Assembly (NCBI RefSeq): GCF_002127325.2
Contig: NC_035448.2
Location: forward strand, 126,206,561-126,270,560
Direction of reading: 5' to 3'
DNA length: 64,000 bases
DNA from: Helianthus annuus
Taxonomy: Eukaryota; Streptophyta; Magnoliopsida; Asterales; Asteraceae
The translations under genes and the position numbers were made by a program. Positions within the stretch are counted from its first letter, which is position 1; each line of letters begins with the position of its first letter. Under the pieces are notes generated by a model, which ran no database searches, had not been told where the DNA came from, and saw only the letters and a program-made list of their open reading frames with translations. Positions 48,182 to 60,566 of this stretch are shown here, piece by piece.

Positions 48182-49294
48182 GAGGTGCTTGGTTCACTTC
48201 AAAGGCATCCCTTGGAAAACCACCTCTCTCACACTTCACCCACATTCCACCCACACTCCACCACCATCACAACCCACATCCACCACCATCATCCATCATC
48301 CATCTTAGAGTGTGTGTAGTAGTCTCGGGATCAAAGATTGATAGTAAGAATTCTTGACAATCAAAGGCCATGTTTTCCTAAGTCTCTTATATCACTTGGT
48401 GAAGACAAGCATTTAGTGTAATACTTTTGTTTTTTAATCTTTTCTCACTTTTTATTTGGTTTTGTATTAATGACTACAATAACTAGTTTCTTATGTTGAA
48501 TGTGAAACTTCCTTATCATTTGTCTGTGGTGTCTTGGCGTTATTTTACCGTCTATATAAAATAAAAGATTTACACCATTCATATCTCTACGGTCTATATA
48601 GAGATATGTTGGCTACCTGGTCGGGGGTTAAGAGAATGGTTTGGTAAGGTTCTTGCCTTGTTCAGTGTATAGATCCTTCAAGGACCTGGGTCAAGCTTAC
48701 TAGGACATCCTTTAATACCCACTGGTATTGGATGGCAGGGGTGCGAATGGCTTGATCCCCTCATATGTAAACTACTATTAATACATTAACCTGGCTACTT
48801 GGGATTGTATCCCTGCTGACTCAAACCACTTAGCCGAGGGTAATGTCACCTTCAAAAGAGGGGCCTACCACATTACACATTAATAACTTAATTAATTATC
48901 TTTCAATAATCCAACCCTTTAGGATTGTATCCTTGCTGACTCAAACTACTGGGTTGAGGGTAACGTCACCTTCAAAAGAGGGGCCTACTACTATAACTAA
49001 GATAATCTCTTAAAAAGTGCAAAAGTGCGGAAATCATCAAAGATTACACTAAAGGCGAGTCGGATCCAAGTGATTCATCTTGTCTATCTGTTTTTATTTT
49101 ATTTTATTTTTCAGCATTTTTAGTTTTTATTTTCATGTTTAAAACTTTTTCTAAAACTTTTGATTTGATTAGACGTTAAGGATAAACCGGTACTAAAAGC
49201 TCTTGTGTCCTTGGATGATCTCGGTATCTTACCAACGCTATACTACGCTCACGATGGGTGCACTTGCCCATATGTGTGTTTGGTGTTAATAAAA

Positions 49295-51201
49295 GAGATT
49301 TTTACATATTTCCCCTCCTAAGCCTCTTTATTACATATATCCCCAAGCCATAAAATTAATTACATATTTCCCCTTTTTTTGAGAAATTACCTAACTACCC
49401 TGAATTATTCCTGCGTGTAAATCCCATTCATATAATCAATTCATCTCCCAAACCCTTACACGCGACGTTTCTTCTCTCCCCCACCAAAGCGACGTTCATC
49501 TTAAGGTATCTATCTCTTCATTATCGATTATAACTTTAGGTATCTATCTGTTCATCATCGATTATAACTGGTTCTTCGATTATTACTGGTTCGATTCATA
49601 TTATCTATCGATTAAATGGAGTCTTTTTATAACTGTTCGATTATTACTGCTATTGTACGACTATTTGATTAAAAAAGGTAGCTTGCAATGTAGGCAGTGG
49701 AAAAGTGACCTGGGCCCTAGGATATATTTTTTGATTAAAAAAAGGTAGCTTGCAACAGTACCTCGTAATCTTGAAACCTTTGAACACAGCGACTTTGATG
49801 GGATATATATTTGATTAAAAAAAAGATGTGATATATTTGTACATAAGAATTTTAGTACAGTAATGGTTTTTTTAAGTTAGAAGGATGTGATATATTTATA
49901 TTTGATAACCAATAGTTAACTATCATTATGTATGTAATTTTACTACAGTAATGGTGTTTATGTTTGATATTACTCAACTAGGTTGCCATTAGTATGTGAA
50001 ATTTAAAGTCTTCTTGTATATGAATCAGGTGCTTTGTATGGAAGATAATATGAATGATATGGAAATAATTCATTACACCAACTTGGGAGAATGGGGCAGA
50101 ATCACCAATATTGCTTGAGAATGTTGTTGGCCAAGGATCAACTAAATACAAGATAAAATTAAAATATGGAGGTTACTTTCGGTTAGCTAAGAACTCATAC
50201 AAAAAACGTTATTGTTTTGGCTTTCAAAAATGTCTTAACATTGACACTTGCATATACGACTTTGATGATTTGAATGAAGAGGTTGCCACTCATTATTCTT
50301 CGGATCCGGAGCTATCATTTTCAGTTTTTTATGTCAACAAATACGCTACTAAGCAAAAATTTGTGAAGGTTGATTCAAATGACAACTTTAAATTGATGCT
50401 TAGTATGTACAAAGTTGAGAAAGAGCTAACCATTTATGTGACGATGAATAATAATGTCGAGACAAGCTCGGTGCAAGAAGGGTAAATTTTGGTTTAGATA
50501 CATTTTAAATATGTTTAGATACAGTTTAAACATGTTTTTTTATAGGGAATCGGATGATGCTCATGATGAAGAAGATGAAGAGGATTAGACCAGGTGACGA
50601 GCCTAAAAAACGACAAAAATGTCCACGTTGTGGTGAGTATGGACACCGTGAAAAGACATGCAAAAACTCAGCACCTGAAGATCCTACAAAACAAGTAAAA
50701 GGGGACGAGGAAAAAGTACAAAAAAGACGTGAAATAATTAGTCAAAGATGAGCGGTTGATTTCAAATTTTTGGTATCGTATTTTTTATGAATGAAATTTA
50801 TGTTTTTTGAACGGAATTTATGTTTTTTGAACGGAATATTATGAACGGAATTTATGTTTTTTATTATATGAATGGAAATTATTATGAACAGAATTTATGT
50901 TTTGTACTTTTTGGTTTTATGTTTTTATCATTGTAAACAGGGGCGAAGTATAGAAGAATTTGGGTGATAATACATAAATTGGGTAAATATGTAATTGATT
51001 TTACATATTAAAGTGGGGAAATATGTAAATATTCATTTACTAGTTCATTAAGGGCAAAATAGTCATAAATAAGAGTCATTTTAATGAAAAGGGGAAATAT
51101 GTAATATATATCAGTTAGGGAGGGGAAATATGTAATTGATTTTATGGTTTGGGTAAATATGTAATAAAGCAGCTTAGGAGGGGGAAATATGTAAAAAGCC
51201 C
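49295..51201 (+). mobile_element. MULE deletion derivative
   Basis: 1907 bp with a perfect 9 bp duplication TTAATAAAA (49286-49294 and 51202-51210), absent from the other LTR of (e). TIRs of about 83 bp contain TTTTTACATATTTCCCC and, inside, repeats of ACATATTTCCCC. It carries both ends of a transposase gene but not its catalytic core. Confidence 0.92.
50038..50751 (+). pseudogene. MULE transposase remnant: N-terminal domain plus zinc knuckle
   Basis: From ATG 50038 (MEDNMNDMEIIHYTN) a frame change near 50095 leads into KIKLKYGGYFRLAKNSY ... LTIYVTMNN, which resembles the PB1-like N-terminal domain of plant MuDR-type transposases. After VQEG comes a probable intron (about 50484-50546, GTAAAT to TTTTTTATAG), then an acidic ESDDAHDEEDEED that meets TAG near 50586, and in another frame KKRQKCPRCGEYGHREKTC, the CCHC knuckle found at the C-terminus of such transposases, ending at 50751. 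The MULE catalytic domain between them is deleted, so the element cannot move itself. Confidence 0.72.
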
Positions 51202-51305
51202 TTAATAAAATATCGTGTTTTATAAATTTAAAACTTGACTAAAGTGTTAAAAAGGGCTTAAAATATAACTAAAAATTATATAACACACCGCACACATCAA
51301 GTTTT

Positions 51306-51323
51306 TGGCGCCGTTGCCGGGGA
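51306..51323 (+). other. Primer binding site of (e), tRNA-Asp type
   Basis: TGGCGCCGTTGCCGGGGA, same as in (c). Confidence 0.9.
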
Positions 51324-51706
51324 CACAAGGATTTTAAGAAAGTTAGGAATCAACGGCCTAATCGTTTTTCTTACTTTTCTGTTTTTTAGGATTTTTCTAG
51401 ATTTTTCAGTTTCTGCAGAGCTCAGCACGGGGCTGTGCCTGGTCAGACACGGGCCGTGCCCAGCATCATTACTGGCAGTTTTTACTTTCTGAGTTACAGA
51501 GAGTTGAGCACGGGCCATGTCGGTGCAGCACGGGGCCGTGTTAAACTCTCCGGTAACAGGGATCCGGAAAACAATCACTGTAACTCTGACAACGAGCCGT
51601 GTTCATCTAAGCACGGGGCCGTGGTGAAACTTGAGACCAACATTCTTTTTGTTTTTATTGCAGGACTTGGAACCCAGGCGCCGCACCTGAACTTTCTACG
51701 CAGTGT

Positions 51707-53942
51707 ATGAGCTCCAGTTCCAGTAGAGACATAAAAGAACCTCTAGACGAACCCGAACGTTTTCTAAGAAAAAGACTTAAAGCTAAAAACCAAGAGAAAG
51801 TTTCAGGGAACCCACTTCCAATGGCGGATCAACGTACCATCATGGATTACCTACGACCTACCATAGGTAATCTTGGCGCCGCTATCAATGCACCGAATGT
51901 CGATTCCAACAACTTCGAACTTCGGTAGCATTTGATCCAAATGCTCCAAAACTCCGCAACTTACCATGGGCTTGCGGATGAAGATACCCATTTACATATT
52001 ACCAACTTTTTGGAAATATGTGATACTTTTCGGATCAATGGAGCATCAAATGATGCCATCTGCCTCCAAATGTTTCCATTTTCACTAAAAGACCGAGCTA
52101 AGGCTTGGCTTAACACCCTCCCAGTTGGTTCGGTAAACACCTGGGATGAACTAGCCCAAAAGTTTCTGTATAAGTATTTCCCTCCTGCTAAAACGGCTAA
52201 ATTAATGCTTGAAATTAATACATACTCATAAGAGGACGGGGAATCCTTATATGAAACTTGGGAAAGGTTCAAGGAGCTACTAAGAAAGTGTCCTCATCAT
52301 GGTCTTGCGGTATGGCAACAAGTATCCACTTTCTATAATGGGTTGTTACCACACACAAGACAAACACTTGACTCTAGCTCCGGGGGACTTTTAGGTAATC
52401 GTCGCCCAAATGAAATTTATAATCAAATTAAGGAAATTGCTCAAACCAATTTTCAGTGGCACACTCCCCGAGGCACAAAATCTATTGCCCCAGGCGCCCA
52501 TAAGGTTGACGAAAGCACCTCTTTGCAAGCCCAGATCGAGGCCCTCTCTTCAAAAATCAAAAAAGTTAGAAATGGCAAAAACAGCCTCGGTTATGGCTTG
52601 TGAAGGGTGTGGTGGGTGACATGAAGATTGGAGTTGTATGAAAGAAATGGATAATCAAACAGAAACGGTAAACTACATTGATAATAGACCTACAACCAAG
52701 GATGGCGTAACCACCCTAACCTTGGTTGGAGAGAACCTGGCAATAGTAGTAACCAACAAAATCAAAACCAACGAACAAACTTTCAACAACAAGAAACGAG
52801 TCACAAAATTTCTCTGAACAACAACAAGGGGGACGAGAGAGGCTTGAAGATACTATCTCTCCCCTCATCTCCGACACCGATAAGAAAACTCGGATTGATT
52901 TCAACAACTGGAATCGAACATTAGAAATCAACAAGCTAGTATTCAAAACATTGACACAAAATTAAACCAACTAGCTCAAAATTTCTCCAAGAGACCACAA
53001 GGCGCGTTACCCAGTAATACCGAAACCAACCCGAAGGCGCAAGTACATCTCATCACATTGAGAAACCGTACCATAGGCCCCGAGGAGGCTCCGATACCTC
53101 CAACCGAAAAGAGCCTGTTAAACCAAACCGCAACTTCACCAACGCCCCAAAAAGAGACGAATCCTCCCCCAAATCAAGAGCCTACCAAGAATCCTCCGGT
53201 ACCGTACCCCGGTCGGTTACTTTGCCAAAAGACCGATGAGCAATTAACAAAATTTATAAATTTACTAAAACAATTGCATGTTAATATTCCATTTGTTGAA
53301 GTCCTAACTCAAATGCCTAAATATTCAAAATTTATGAGGGACTTCCTCACTCACAAAAGGAAAATCGAATCATTGCAATTAGTAAATTTAAGCAAAGAGT
53401 GCTCCGCCTTGCTACTCAACAAACTCCCACAAAAGAAGATCAATCCCGGAAGCTTCACCATCCCTTGTTCGATTGGGGAATCACCCATACGCAATGCACT
53501 AGCCGATCTCGGGGCTAGTATCAACCTCATGCCCGCATCAATGTTCGACCAACTCGGACTAGGGAAAACAAGCCTTACAAAAATGAGCATACAACTCGCC
53601 GATAGGTCCATTAAATATCCACAAGGTGTCGCCGAAAATATATTGGTAAAAGTCTGAGACTTTGTCTTCCCGGCCGACTTTGTCATACTAGATATGGAGG
53701 AAGATACCGAAGTACCACTAATCTTAGGGAGGCCATTCCTAGCTACGACCCACGCAATGGTAGATATGAATGGTGGGACACTAACATTGAGGGTTGGGGA
53801 TAAGGAAATGAAGTTTGGGGTTGGGAAGAGAGTAGAAGACGACGACCCGGTCAATTACATGAAAGTCATAGACTCAAGTTTGGATGATGCTCCCCGACGG
53901 TGCAACATGGGATGCAAAACACCCCACTTGGGTAACATATGA
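51707..53942 (+). pseudogene. gag: Athila gag and protease of (e), decayed
   Basis: One frame (51707-52603) carries Athila Gag: FPFSLKDRAKAWL, KYFPPAKTAKL, DGESLYETWERFKELL, PHHGL. Stops at 51926-51928 (TAG) and 52229-52231 (TAA). The linker 52604-53050 is scrambled by frameshifts; GCGG then a stop marks the old knuckle. In another frame 53058-53942 holds [16 protein letters not shown], the protease core [10 protein letters not shown] and ILGRPFL, interrupted by TGA 53655-53657. No RT follows; the coding part ends soon after the protease. It is homologous to the N-terminal half of 14956-20466. Confidence 0.9.
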
Positions 53943-56104
53943 CCGACTTTGGGTTTAGCCAAGGGCCCTTATTAACGTGGCGCACCACGGAGGCATTCCG
54001 CGGAACTATCCTTAGTTTTAGTTTAGATTAACTTTTATGCTTTCTAGTTTAGTTTTAATTTTCAAAAAAAAAAAAAACACACTCGGGATGATAGAGGTTA
54101 CTAAGGGAAACTTGAACCTACACCCCATGCACAAAAACAGAGCCTCCCAACAATTTTTCTTCATTACAGCAAGTTTAGCACGGGGTCGTGCTCAGCCAAC
54201 ACGGCCCGTGCTCAATGATCTGCAGAAAAACGCCCAGTTCAGGTAACTGGACACGGGGCATGTTCGCTGAACACGCCCGCGTGCCCAGCCTTCTGTAAAC
54301 CATGATACTGGCAATCTGAACATGGGGCCGTGCCCGGACACCACAGGCCCGTGTCCAGATGTCAAGTAACATAAAATTTTGCTTTTTAACACCTTTTTAC
54401 ACATTTAATCAACCTAAAAACTTATTTTTGGGACACATTGAGGACAATGTGTAATTTAAGTGTGGGAGGGATGCTAAAACCTTGAATTTTGCAAGTCCTA
54501 ATAACAACCCTTACACAAAACTCTACTGGAACCGCTAATCACCCCAAATTTTTTCAAATACTTTTCATTTTTTTACTTGTCTTGGTTTAAATTGGGAATA
54601 ACAAGCTGTAAAAAGGTTATATTTTTACAAATTTACAACCAATAGCGTCGTGATAAAAAGAACCAACATAAGAAAATTATGAAACGGCATGACAAATCTA
54701 GTTAAAATTTGATTATATATACTTGATCATATTATAAACCCATTCCCACAAAAAGTGAGTTTTGAGCCTTTATTGAGCATACAAATACACATCTTTAAAC
54801 TAATTGCTCATCTTTCGTTTCTTGTGTGAATAGTCGCTTGGTTTCTTACGACTCTAGAACTTGCCATGACGATACATTCTCGGTCCTTACCAACTTAAAA
54901 CCAAGTAAGTAAATAATGGAAGCATTAGGACTAACCCCTTTTTCTTTCAACACCATTATTTTTTTTACCACCTACCCAAAATCCCCCTAGTTAACCCCTT
55001 TGAGCCTAAAACTTTTGTAGGATCGGTTTTGAGTTCCGTAACGATTGCGAACCGACTCGTGTAACGTGCGGAATCCGTACACGAACGTGACCGAACACAC
55101 AAGACGTAATATAATCGGTGATTCGATTGATGATATGAAAAGTACAAATGAACCTTGAATCACCTTGCCACTTTCTCTCTCTATACTTTCTCTCTCTAGC
55201 CTCTAAGCTTCAATCTCCAAAATGGCAAAAGTCGTAATCTTTAACACTAAGGGTTCTATTTATAGGCCAAGGGGCTTTAATGAGATTTCTCATTAATTAC
55301 AGAATTACCACCTTGCCTTTTCCTAGATATTACAATATAAAGTCTAGAATTAAACTGTTTCAACTACGAATTGGATTGACGGAGGCGATAGACATTACTG
55401 CACTAACAACTTTTCGTTTCTAAACCCACAAAACAACACCCTTTACCTCCCAAAACCTATTTATTTTTAAACCCTTTATTTTAGTAGAAAGCAAGGTCTT
55501 TATGTGACATCCTAATCTATGTATATATATATATATATATGATGAAGTATAGAAACAAACGAGTTCCTCAAAAGAAACTTTGTTTGAAAATGCTTTGTTT
55601 AAATAAAAGTCACAAAAACAAAAAGTTTTACGACGACCGACACTTTTTACGCTTTTAGCCATTTTTACTAACCACTAACCCAATACCACCTACCTTTAAC
55701 CCAAGCATAACCCTTCCCCAAGTACTCTTGATATTTACAAAGGTTTATAGTTTAAAAGAAGGAGGATTGATTGCTTGGCAAACATATGGTAGAAGTAAGT
55801 TCCATGCCGGTCTCGAGCGTTTCACAAAAATACATCTTCGGCCGAGTGTTGAGTGATCTCCCGTGAGATATGTGAAGTTGTATATAAATGGAATTTTAAA
55901 GAGGCAAGTTATGCCCAAATAAGTAATTTCTCTTATGAAACGTTCTAAATAAATCATAACGAATAGGATTGTAAATAACAAAAAAATAAAGCCTAATAAA
56001 GATCTTGGATTCCCGACACTCAAGCTAAGCCCAAAACTTCTCTTCTACCCATTCCATTTGGGAGTGTAAGCCACATTATAAAGAGTTTTGCTTGAGGACA
56101 AGTA
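53943..56104 (+). other. 3' non-coding region of element (e)
   Basis: No gene. It holds palindrome pairs at 54179-54353, a PPT-like tract AAGTGTGGGAGGG (54458-54470), and a short (AT)n near 55523. Confidence 0.6.
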
Positions 56105-56126
56105 AAGATTCAAGTGTGGAGGTATT
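56105..56126 (+). other. Polypurine tract of (e)
   Basis: Contains TTCAAGTGTGGAGGTATT, next to the 3' LTR. Confidence 0.8.
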
Positions 56127-57005
56127 TGATGTGTGTAAAATGCAACATATAAATTACATCAAATGAGGCATACAACTAACCCTTTTTAGTACTAATGTTG
56201 GAAAAAGTGTGCTTTATTCTTCCTTTTGTATTTTCAGGATTAAATGAGCGTAAATGAACAAAAGAAGCAATTATGCAGCAAACTCTAACATAATTACAAG
56301 AAAAGGAATAAACGTGGCATGCCCGACTCCTCGACAGCATCTTCCCAAGCAAAAACAAGTAAACAGAAGGCTAACCACGGCCCCGTGCCCAGCGGACACG
56401 GGGGCGTGCTCAGGTGTCTGCAGAAAAGACAAAGTTGTAGAAGCTTCTATTTCCCGACACGAGGGCGTACCCAGCTCAACACGGCCGTGGTCAACGCTAA
56501 GATTCGCTGAATTCAAGCAAATCTTGATAGTACATATACGCTTCCGCACACGGGGCCGTGCCCAGCGGACACGGGGGCGTGTGGAGCTAATGCAGACAAA
56601 TTGCAATTAATGAAGAAATAGAAAGTGGATGGACACGGGACCGTGTTCGGGCTTTTGTGCAGGCTATAAATATAGGTGCTTGGTTCACTTCAAAGGCATC
56701 CCTTGGCAAACCACCTCTCTCACACTTCACCCACACTCCACCACCATCACAACCCACATCCACCACCATCATCCATCATCCATCTTAGAGTGTGTGTAGT
56801 AGTCTCGGGATCAAAGATTGATAGTAAGAGTTCTTGACAATCAAAGGCCATGTTTGCCTAAGTCTCTTACATCACTTGGTGAAGACAAGCATTTAGTGTA
56901 ATACTTTTGTTTTTTTAATCTTTTCTCACTTTTTATTTGGTTTTGTATTAATGACTATAATAACTAGTTTCTTATGTTGAAGGTGAAACTTCCTTATCAT
57001 TTGTC

Positions 57006-57360
57006 CTCGCAGAAAGATTGAATGTCATTTGTGATTAGCAGTCAAATGGAATGAGCATAATCAGAAATATGGTTTGTGGCTCACTTCGTACCTCTTCTGA
57101 CCGGGAATCAAAAAGGGAAAAAAGTAAAATCTAAGCGCATACCGTTGTTACGTTTAAGTTCTTTACAAGTACGGATAATTACAGCTCTGACCACTTCTGA
57201 AGCCCTAGGAGGGGAAGGAGTTAGTCTTCCCAAAAGAAGGAAAAATGGCAAGCAACGAATCTACATCGATTTCAGGAAGTGTGCCTGAGGGCTGACCCCT
57301 GGAAATAGACTCGCCTTGCTCCTACGGAACCAAGATCGAAGAGATTGAAAAAATCAGTCA
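57006..57360. other. 355 bp insertion of unknown origin in 3' LTR of (e)
   Basis: Sits between ...ATCATTTGTC and TGGTGTCTTGG, which are only 2 bp apart in the other LTR. No target duplication or terminal repeats. A 70-codon frame (57076-57288) is present, but I recognise no protein. Its more balanced base composition, unlike the AT-rich LTR, would fit captured organellar DNA; that is a guess. Confidence 0.6.
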
Positions 57361-57503
57361 TGGTGTCTTGGCGTTATTTTACCGTCTATATAAAATAAAA
57401 TATTTACACCATTCATATCTCTACGGTCTATATAGAGATATGTTGGCTACCTGGTCGGGGCTTAAAGGAATGGTTTGGTAAGGTTCTTGCCTTATTCAAT
57501 GTA

Positions 57504-57539
57504 TAACTTAATTAATTATCTTTCAATAATCCAACCCTC
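57504..57539 (+). repeat. Filler-DNA copy of nearby sequence
   Basis: TAACTTAATTAATTATCTTT and the following bases to CCAACCCT duplicate 57661-57695 and replace about 100 bp that the 5' LTR keeps (about 48669-48766). Confidence 0.75.
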
Positions 57540-58165
57540 ATATGTAAACTACTATTAATACATTAACCCGGCTACTTGGGATTGTATCCCTACTGACTCA
57601 AACCACTTAGCCGAGGGTAACGTCAACTTCAAAAGAGGGGCCTACCACATTACGAATTAATAACTTAATTAATTATCTTTCAATAATCCAACCCTTTAGG
57701 ATTGTATCATTGCTGACTCAAACTACAGGGTTGAGGGTAACGTCACCTTCAAAAGAGGGGCCTACTACTGTAACTAAGATAATCTCTTAAAAAGTGCAAA
57801 AGTGCGGAAATCATCAAAGGTTACACTAAAGGCGAGTCGGATCCAAGTGATTCATCTTGTCTATCTGTTTTTATTTTATTTTATTTTATTTTTCAGCATT
57901 TTTAGTTTTTATTTTCATGTTTAAAACTTTTTCTAAAACTTTTGATTTGATTAGACGTTGAGGATAAACCAGTACTAAAAGTTGTTGTGTCCTTGGACGA
58001 CCTCGGTATCTTACCAACGCTATACTACGCTCACGATGGGTGTACTTGCCCATATTTGTGTTTAGTGTTAGTAAAATATCGTGTTTTATAAATTTAAAAC
58101 TTGACTAAAGTGTTAAAAAGGGATTAAAATATAACTAAAAATAATATAACACACCGCACACATCA

Positions 58166-58343
58166 TAGTCCTTTCACAATTTTCGGCCCTTGGAACCCCT
58201 GGGGACAGAATATACCTCTGAACGGCTTCATCCATACTAAGTATGACCTTGATTGTCTTGACATTCACTCTTCTCCTGCCAGAGAACTTTACAACGAAAC
58301 GTCTCTCCGACATCTCAAACCTTTATGCAATAACCTGAGCCAT
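58166..58343 (-). pseudogene. TGE gene A (copy C), 5' part
   Basis: From ATG 58343 (MAQVIA) a stop follows after six codons where the intact gene has Trp7. Then RRFVVKFSGRRRVNVKTIKV, MDEAVQRYILSPGVPRAENCERT aligns with residues 15-59 of the gene at 32-613. Cut by element (e); continues at 47614. Confidence 0.72.
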
Positions 58344-58424
58344 TTTTTAAAGTTGTATGGTGTTTTAGACAATGTGTGGCGTGTTTAGATAATGTGTGGA
58401 GTGTTAAGTTTGTTTACCCGTTCT

Positions 58425-58453
58425 ACTTATATAATGAGCTTTTTTTTGGCGCG
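58425..58453 (-). promoter_or_regulatory. Promoter of TGE gene A (copy C)
   Basis: TTATATAAG on minus near 58425-58433, with CGCGCCAAAAAAA (58441-58453) directly upstream, a perfect E2F consensus on the complement. Confidence 0.55.
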
Positions 58454-59013
58454 AGGTAGATATATGTTTTTGGCGCTCAAAACATTAGTAATTATATTTT
58501 TTTGATGTGTATTTTTCGTATTTTTTGTCGTGCCATGTAGAATGCAGACCTATAATGTGACAGGTGATTATGACGTTTTGAAAATATAAAAAATTCAATT
58601 GCCATGGCGTGGGTTTTAATATAATAAATGTTAGTAATAAGGTTTCCGTCGTTTCAGTTACTCTTTGTGATTACTGTTTGTTCAGCTTTTATCTGTTAAG
58701 GCTGTAACACGTACCATCTTTAGGATTTGGCGTTTTGTATTTAATGGCATTTAGATAAAGATGACACATTATTTTATTCTCTTGCACATTGTTTTATACA
58801 TTTCAGTAAAATTTTGGAGTTTTTTAATAATGATTGTTTAAAGTAATTTTATTAAAGGTTTGGCGTTTGGTGTTTGTGCCATCTTGGAGTTTTGTAAGCA
58901 ATTTACAGAAATAATGTAGTCTATTAGTGGAAAATTAGATAATAAACCACAGAAAATGACCCAAAAAAATAGAAAAGAAAAAAAAATTAAAAATCCTAAT
59001 CCAATTTCTCATC

Positions 59014-59566
59014 CTAATCCAATTTCTCATTCAAATCTTCACTGTCATCAGTCTCTTCTTGTTGAAGTTTTTGTGCCTTAACCTTTGAATACCTTAGATA
59101 GATGCCGATTTCCCTACACAGCTGGAACGCCCGGCTCTAGACGAAGCTGACCAGTCAGTAAAATATGGCGTTTTGGTTTTTGGTGTTTGGTGTGATCTAT
59201 TGTTGTTCGTTGTTGAAGTGGTTTTGTGGATTTTGGAGACATAGATCGATGTCGTATATGTGGATGCTATTTTCCTGGTGTGATTGTGAGTGGGTTTTTT
59301 GCTTGTTTGATCTTTGGCTGTCATCCTTATTATCATCATGGAGTCCAAAATAGCATTTACACTGGGATCGGTCTCTTCTTCTCATCCAAACCTTCTTCAA
59401 GAACAAAGCACACAAATGACATATCACTGTCACCAGTCACTTTTTCTTTAAGATTTATCCATCTCATTCAGCAAAATCTTATTGAGTTACCTCCCTCACT
59501 TAAGAATCCATTTAGTGAAACTTCATGTAGAACAATACTGAATATCCAAGAAACGACGTTTGCCAT
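59014..59566 (-). pseudogene. TGE gene C (copy C)
   Basis: Opens at ATG 59566 (MANVVSW, then FSIVLHEVSLNGFLSEGGNS) and stops after about 32 codons, as in copy B. Later pieces in other frames encode LEEGLDEKKRP and a tail TDDSEDLNEKLD ending at 59014-59016. A 15 bp piece around the stop is duplicated. An intron or several frameshifts may separate the pieces. Confidence 0.5.
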
Positions 59567-59665
59567 CTGTGGTTTTTTAACTTTTTTGGTGTTTTAAAGT
59601 GAGTGGTATTTAGGAAACCTGGCGTTTATTTTTGGGTGTGATCAATGGAAGGTGCTGAAACGTTT

Positions 59666-59690
59666 GTTTTTATAAGGTGTTTTTGGCGTG
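59666..59690 (-). promoter_or_regulatory. Promoter of TGE gene C (copy C)
   Basis: CCTTATAAAAA on minus with CACGCCAAAA upstream (one base off the E2F consensus), then GCCTAAACTA and CCCGCC as in the other copies. Confidence 0.45.
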
Positions 59691-60001
59691 TAGTTTAGGC
59701 GGGATTTTATTATAATAAATGTTAGTAATAAAGTATCCGCGTTTCAGTTACCGTTTGTAGTTACTGCTTGTCAGCTTTATCTGTTAAGGCTGTAACACGT
59801 CCTATCTTTCAAGTTTGGCGTTTAGTATTTAATGGCGTTTGGTAGATAAAGATGATAAAATAGATTAATTAACTTTTAGTGTCTAGCATTTGTGGCATTT
59901 TGGCGTTTTATAACTAACAAGAGAAATATAGTATTTTATTATTTGAAAAGTACATACTTAACACAGAAAAAGTTACAGAAAAGAAAAAAAAAGAAAAAAA
60001 A

Positions 60002-60566
60002 TTAAAACTTCTCGTTAGAACTCAGAGGGGACTTTGTCTGAGAACTATCCATCACTCCCCTCGTTTTCTTCTTCGGATTCTTCTTCCAGTTCCTCATCCA
60101 AGTCATCATTTTCACTTTCATTGTCCTCTTGTTCTTGAAGCTTTTGAACATGTCCTGCAACAACGCCACTTTTATGTTCATGTCTGTGTTAAAAAATGTT
60201 GCATTGTGTAAATCCTCTAGGAACCCAAGACCCTGCTTGGTCATGATGTTTTCAAGCATGTAGTCTTCCTTTTCTCCGTTGTCACATATAACGGTGACCA
60301 TGTTTGTGTCTTCATCAAAGCGCTATGATCTGATTACTGGGTCCATTTTTGCATTTGCCTTGTTTGGTCCAAATTTTCTGGTTAATATCCTTACAACCGT
60401 ATGTGTTTTATCACAGTGGTTATTAAGAGGGACGCCAAGTGCTAGGATCCCCCTCTGTATTTCTTCTTCCATGTCTTTGATTGTTTTAACAAACACTTCT
60501 GTTGTCAAAATGGATCACGAATCTTTTGATTCCAAGGGTGTATCTCCATGAAACGATGGTTGCCAT
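60002..60566 (-). pseudogene. TGE gene B (copy C)
   Basis: Begins MATIVSWRYTLGIKRFVIHF at ATG 60566. A deletion inside the RRRVYVRTIK motif shifts the frame. Then VFVKTIKDMEEEIQRGILAL, GVPLNNHCDKTH, a stop where copy B has SWRF, VTVICDNGEKEDYMLENIM and TKQGLGFLEDLHNATFFNTD. A last frameshift near 60150 hides an acidic tail (ENDDLDEELEEESEEENE). Paralogue of gene A, homologue of 36686-37270. Confidence 0.65.

Larger units (their letters stand above)
47615..51299 (+). repeat. 5' LTR of (e), with MULE inserted
   Basis: 3685 bp, of which 1916 are the MULE and its duplication. A phrase containing GAGGGTAA(T/C)GTCACCTTC is tandemly duplicated (about 48800-49000). Palindrome pairs lie upstream of the TATA box at 48173. 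Confidence 0.9.
47615..58165 (+). mobile_element. LTR retrotransposon (e): Athila-type gag-protease derivative
   Basis: Inserted in TGE gene A; LTRs TGATGTGTG...CACACATCA. Left flank GAGTC, right flank TAGTC, an imperfect 5 bp duplication. tRNA-Asp-type PBS, decayed gag and protease, no RT, RNase H, integrase or env-position ORF, then a PPT. The 5' LTR carries a MULE derivative; the 3' LTR carries a foreign insertion and a filler scar. Confidence 0.9.
56127..58165 (+). repeat. 3' LTR of element (e)
   Basis: 2039 bp. Compared with the 5' LTR it lacks the MULE, lacks about 100 bp near 57503, and contains a 355 bp insertion. TATA box at 56664-56672. Confidence 0.9.

Noticed and set aside
57076..57288. 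70-codon frame in the LTR insertion as a gene
   Set aside because: No recognised domain, no promoter, present in one LTR only.
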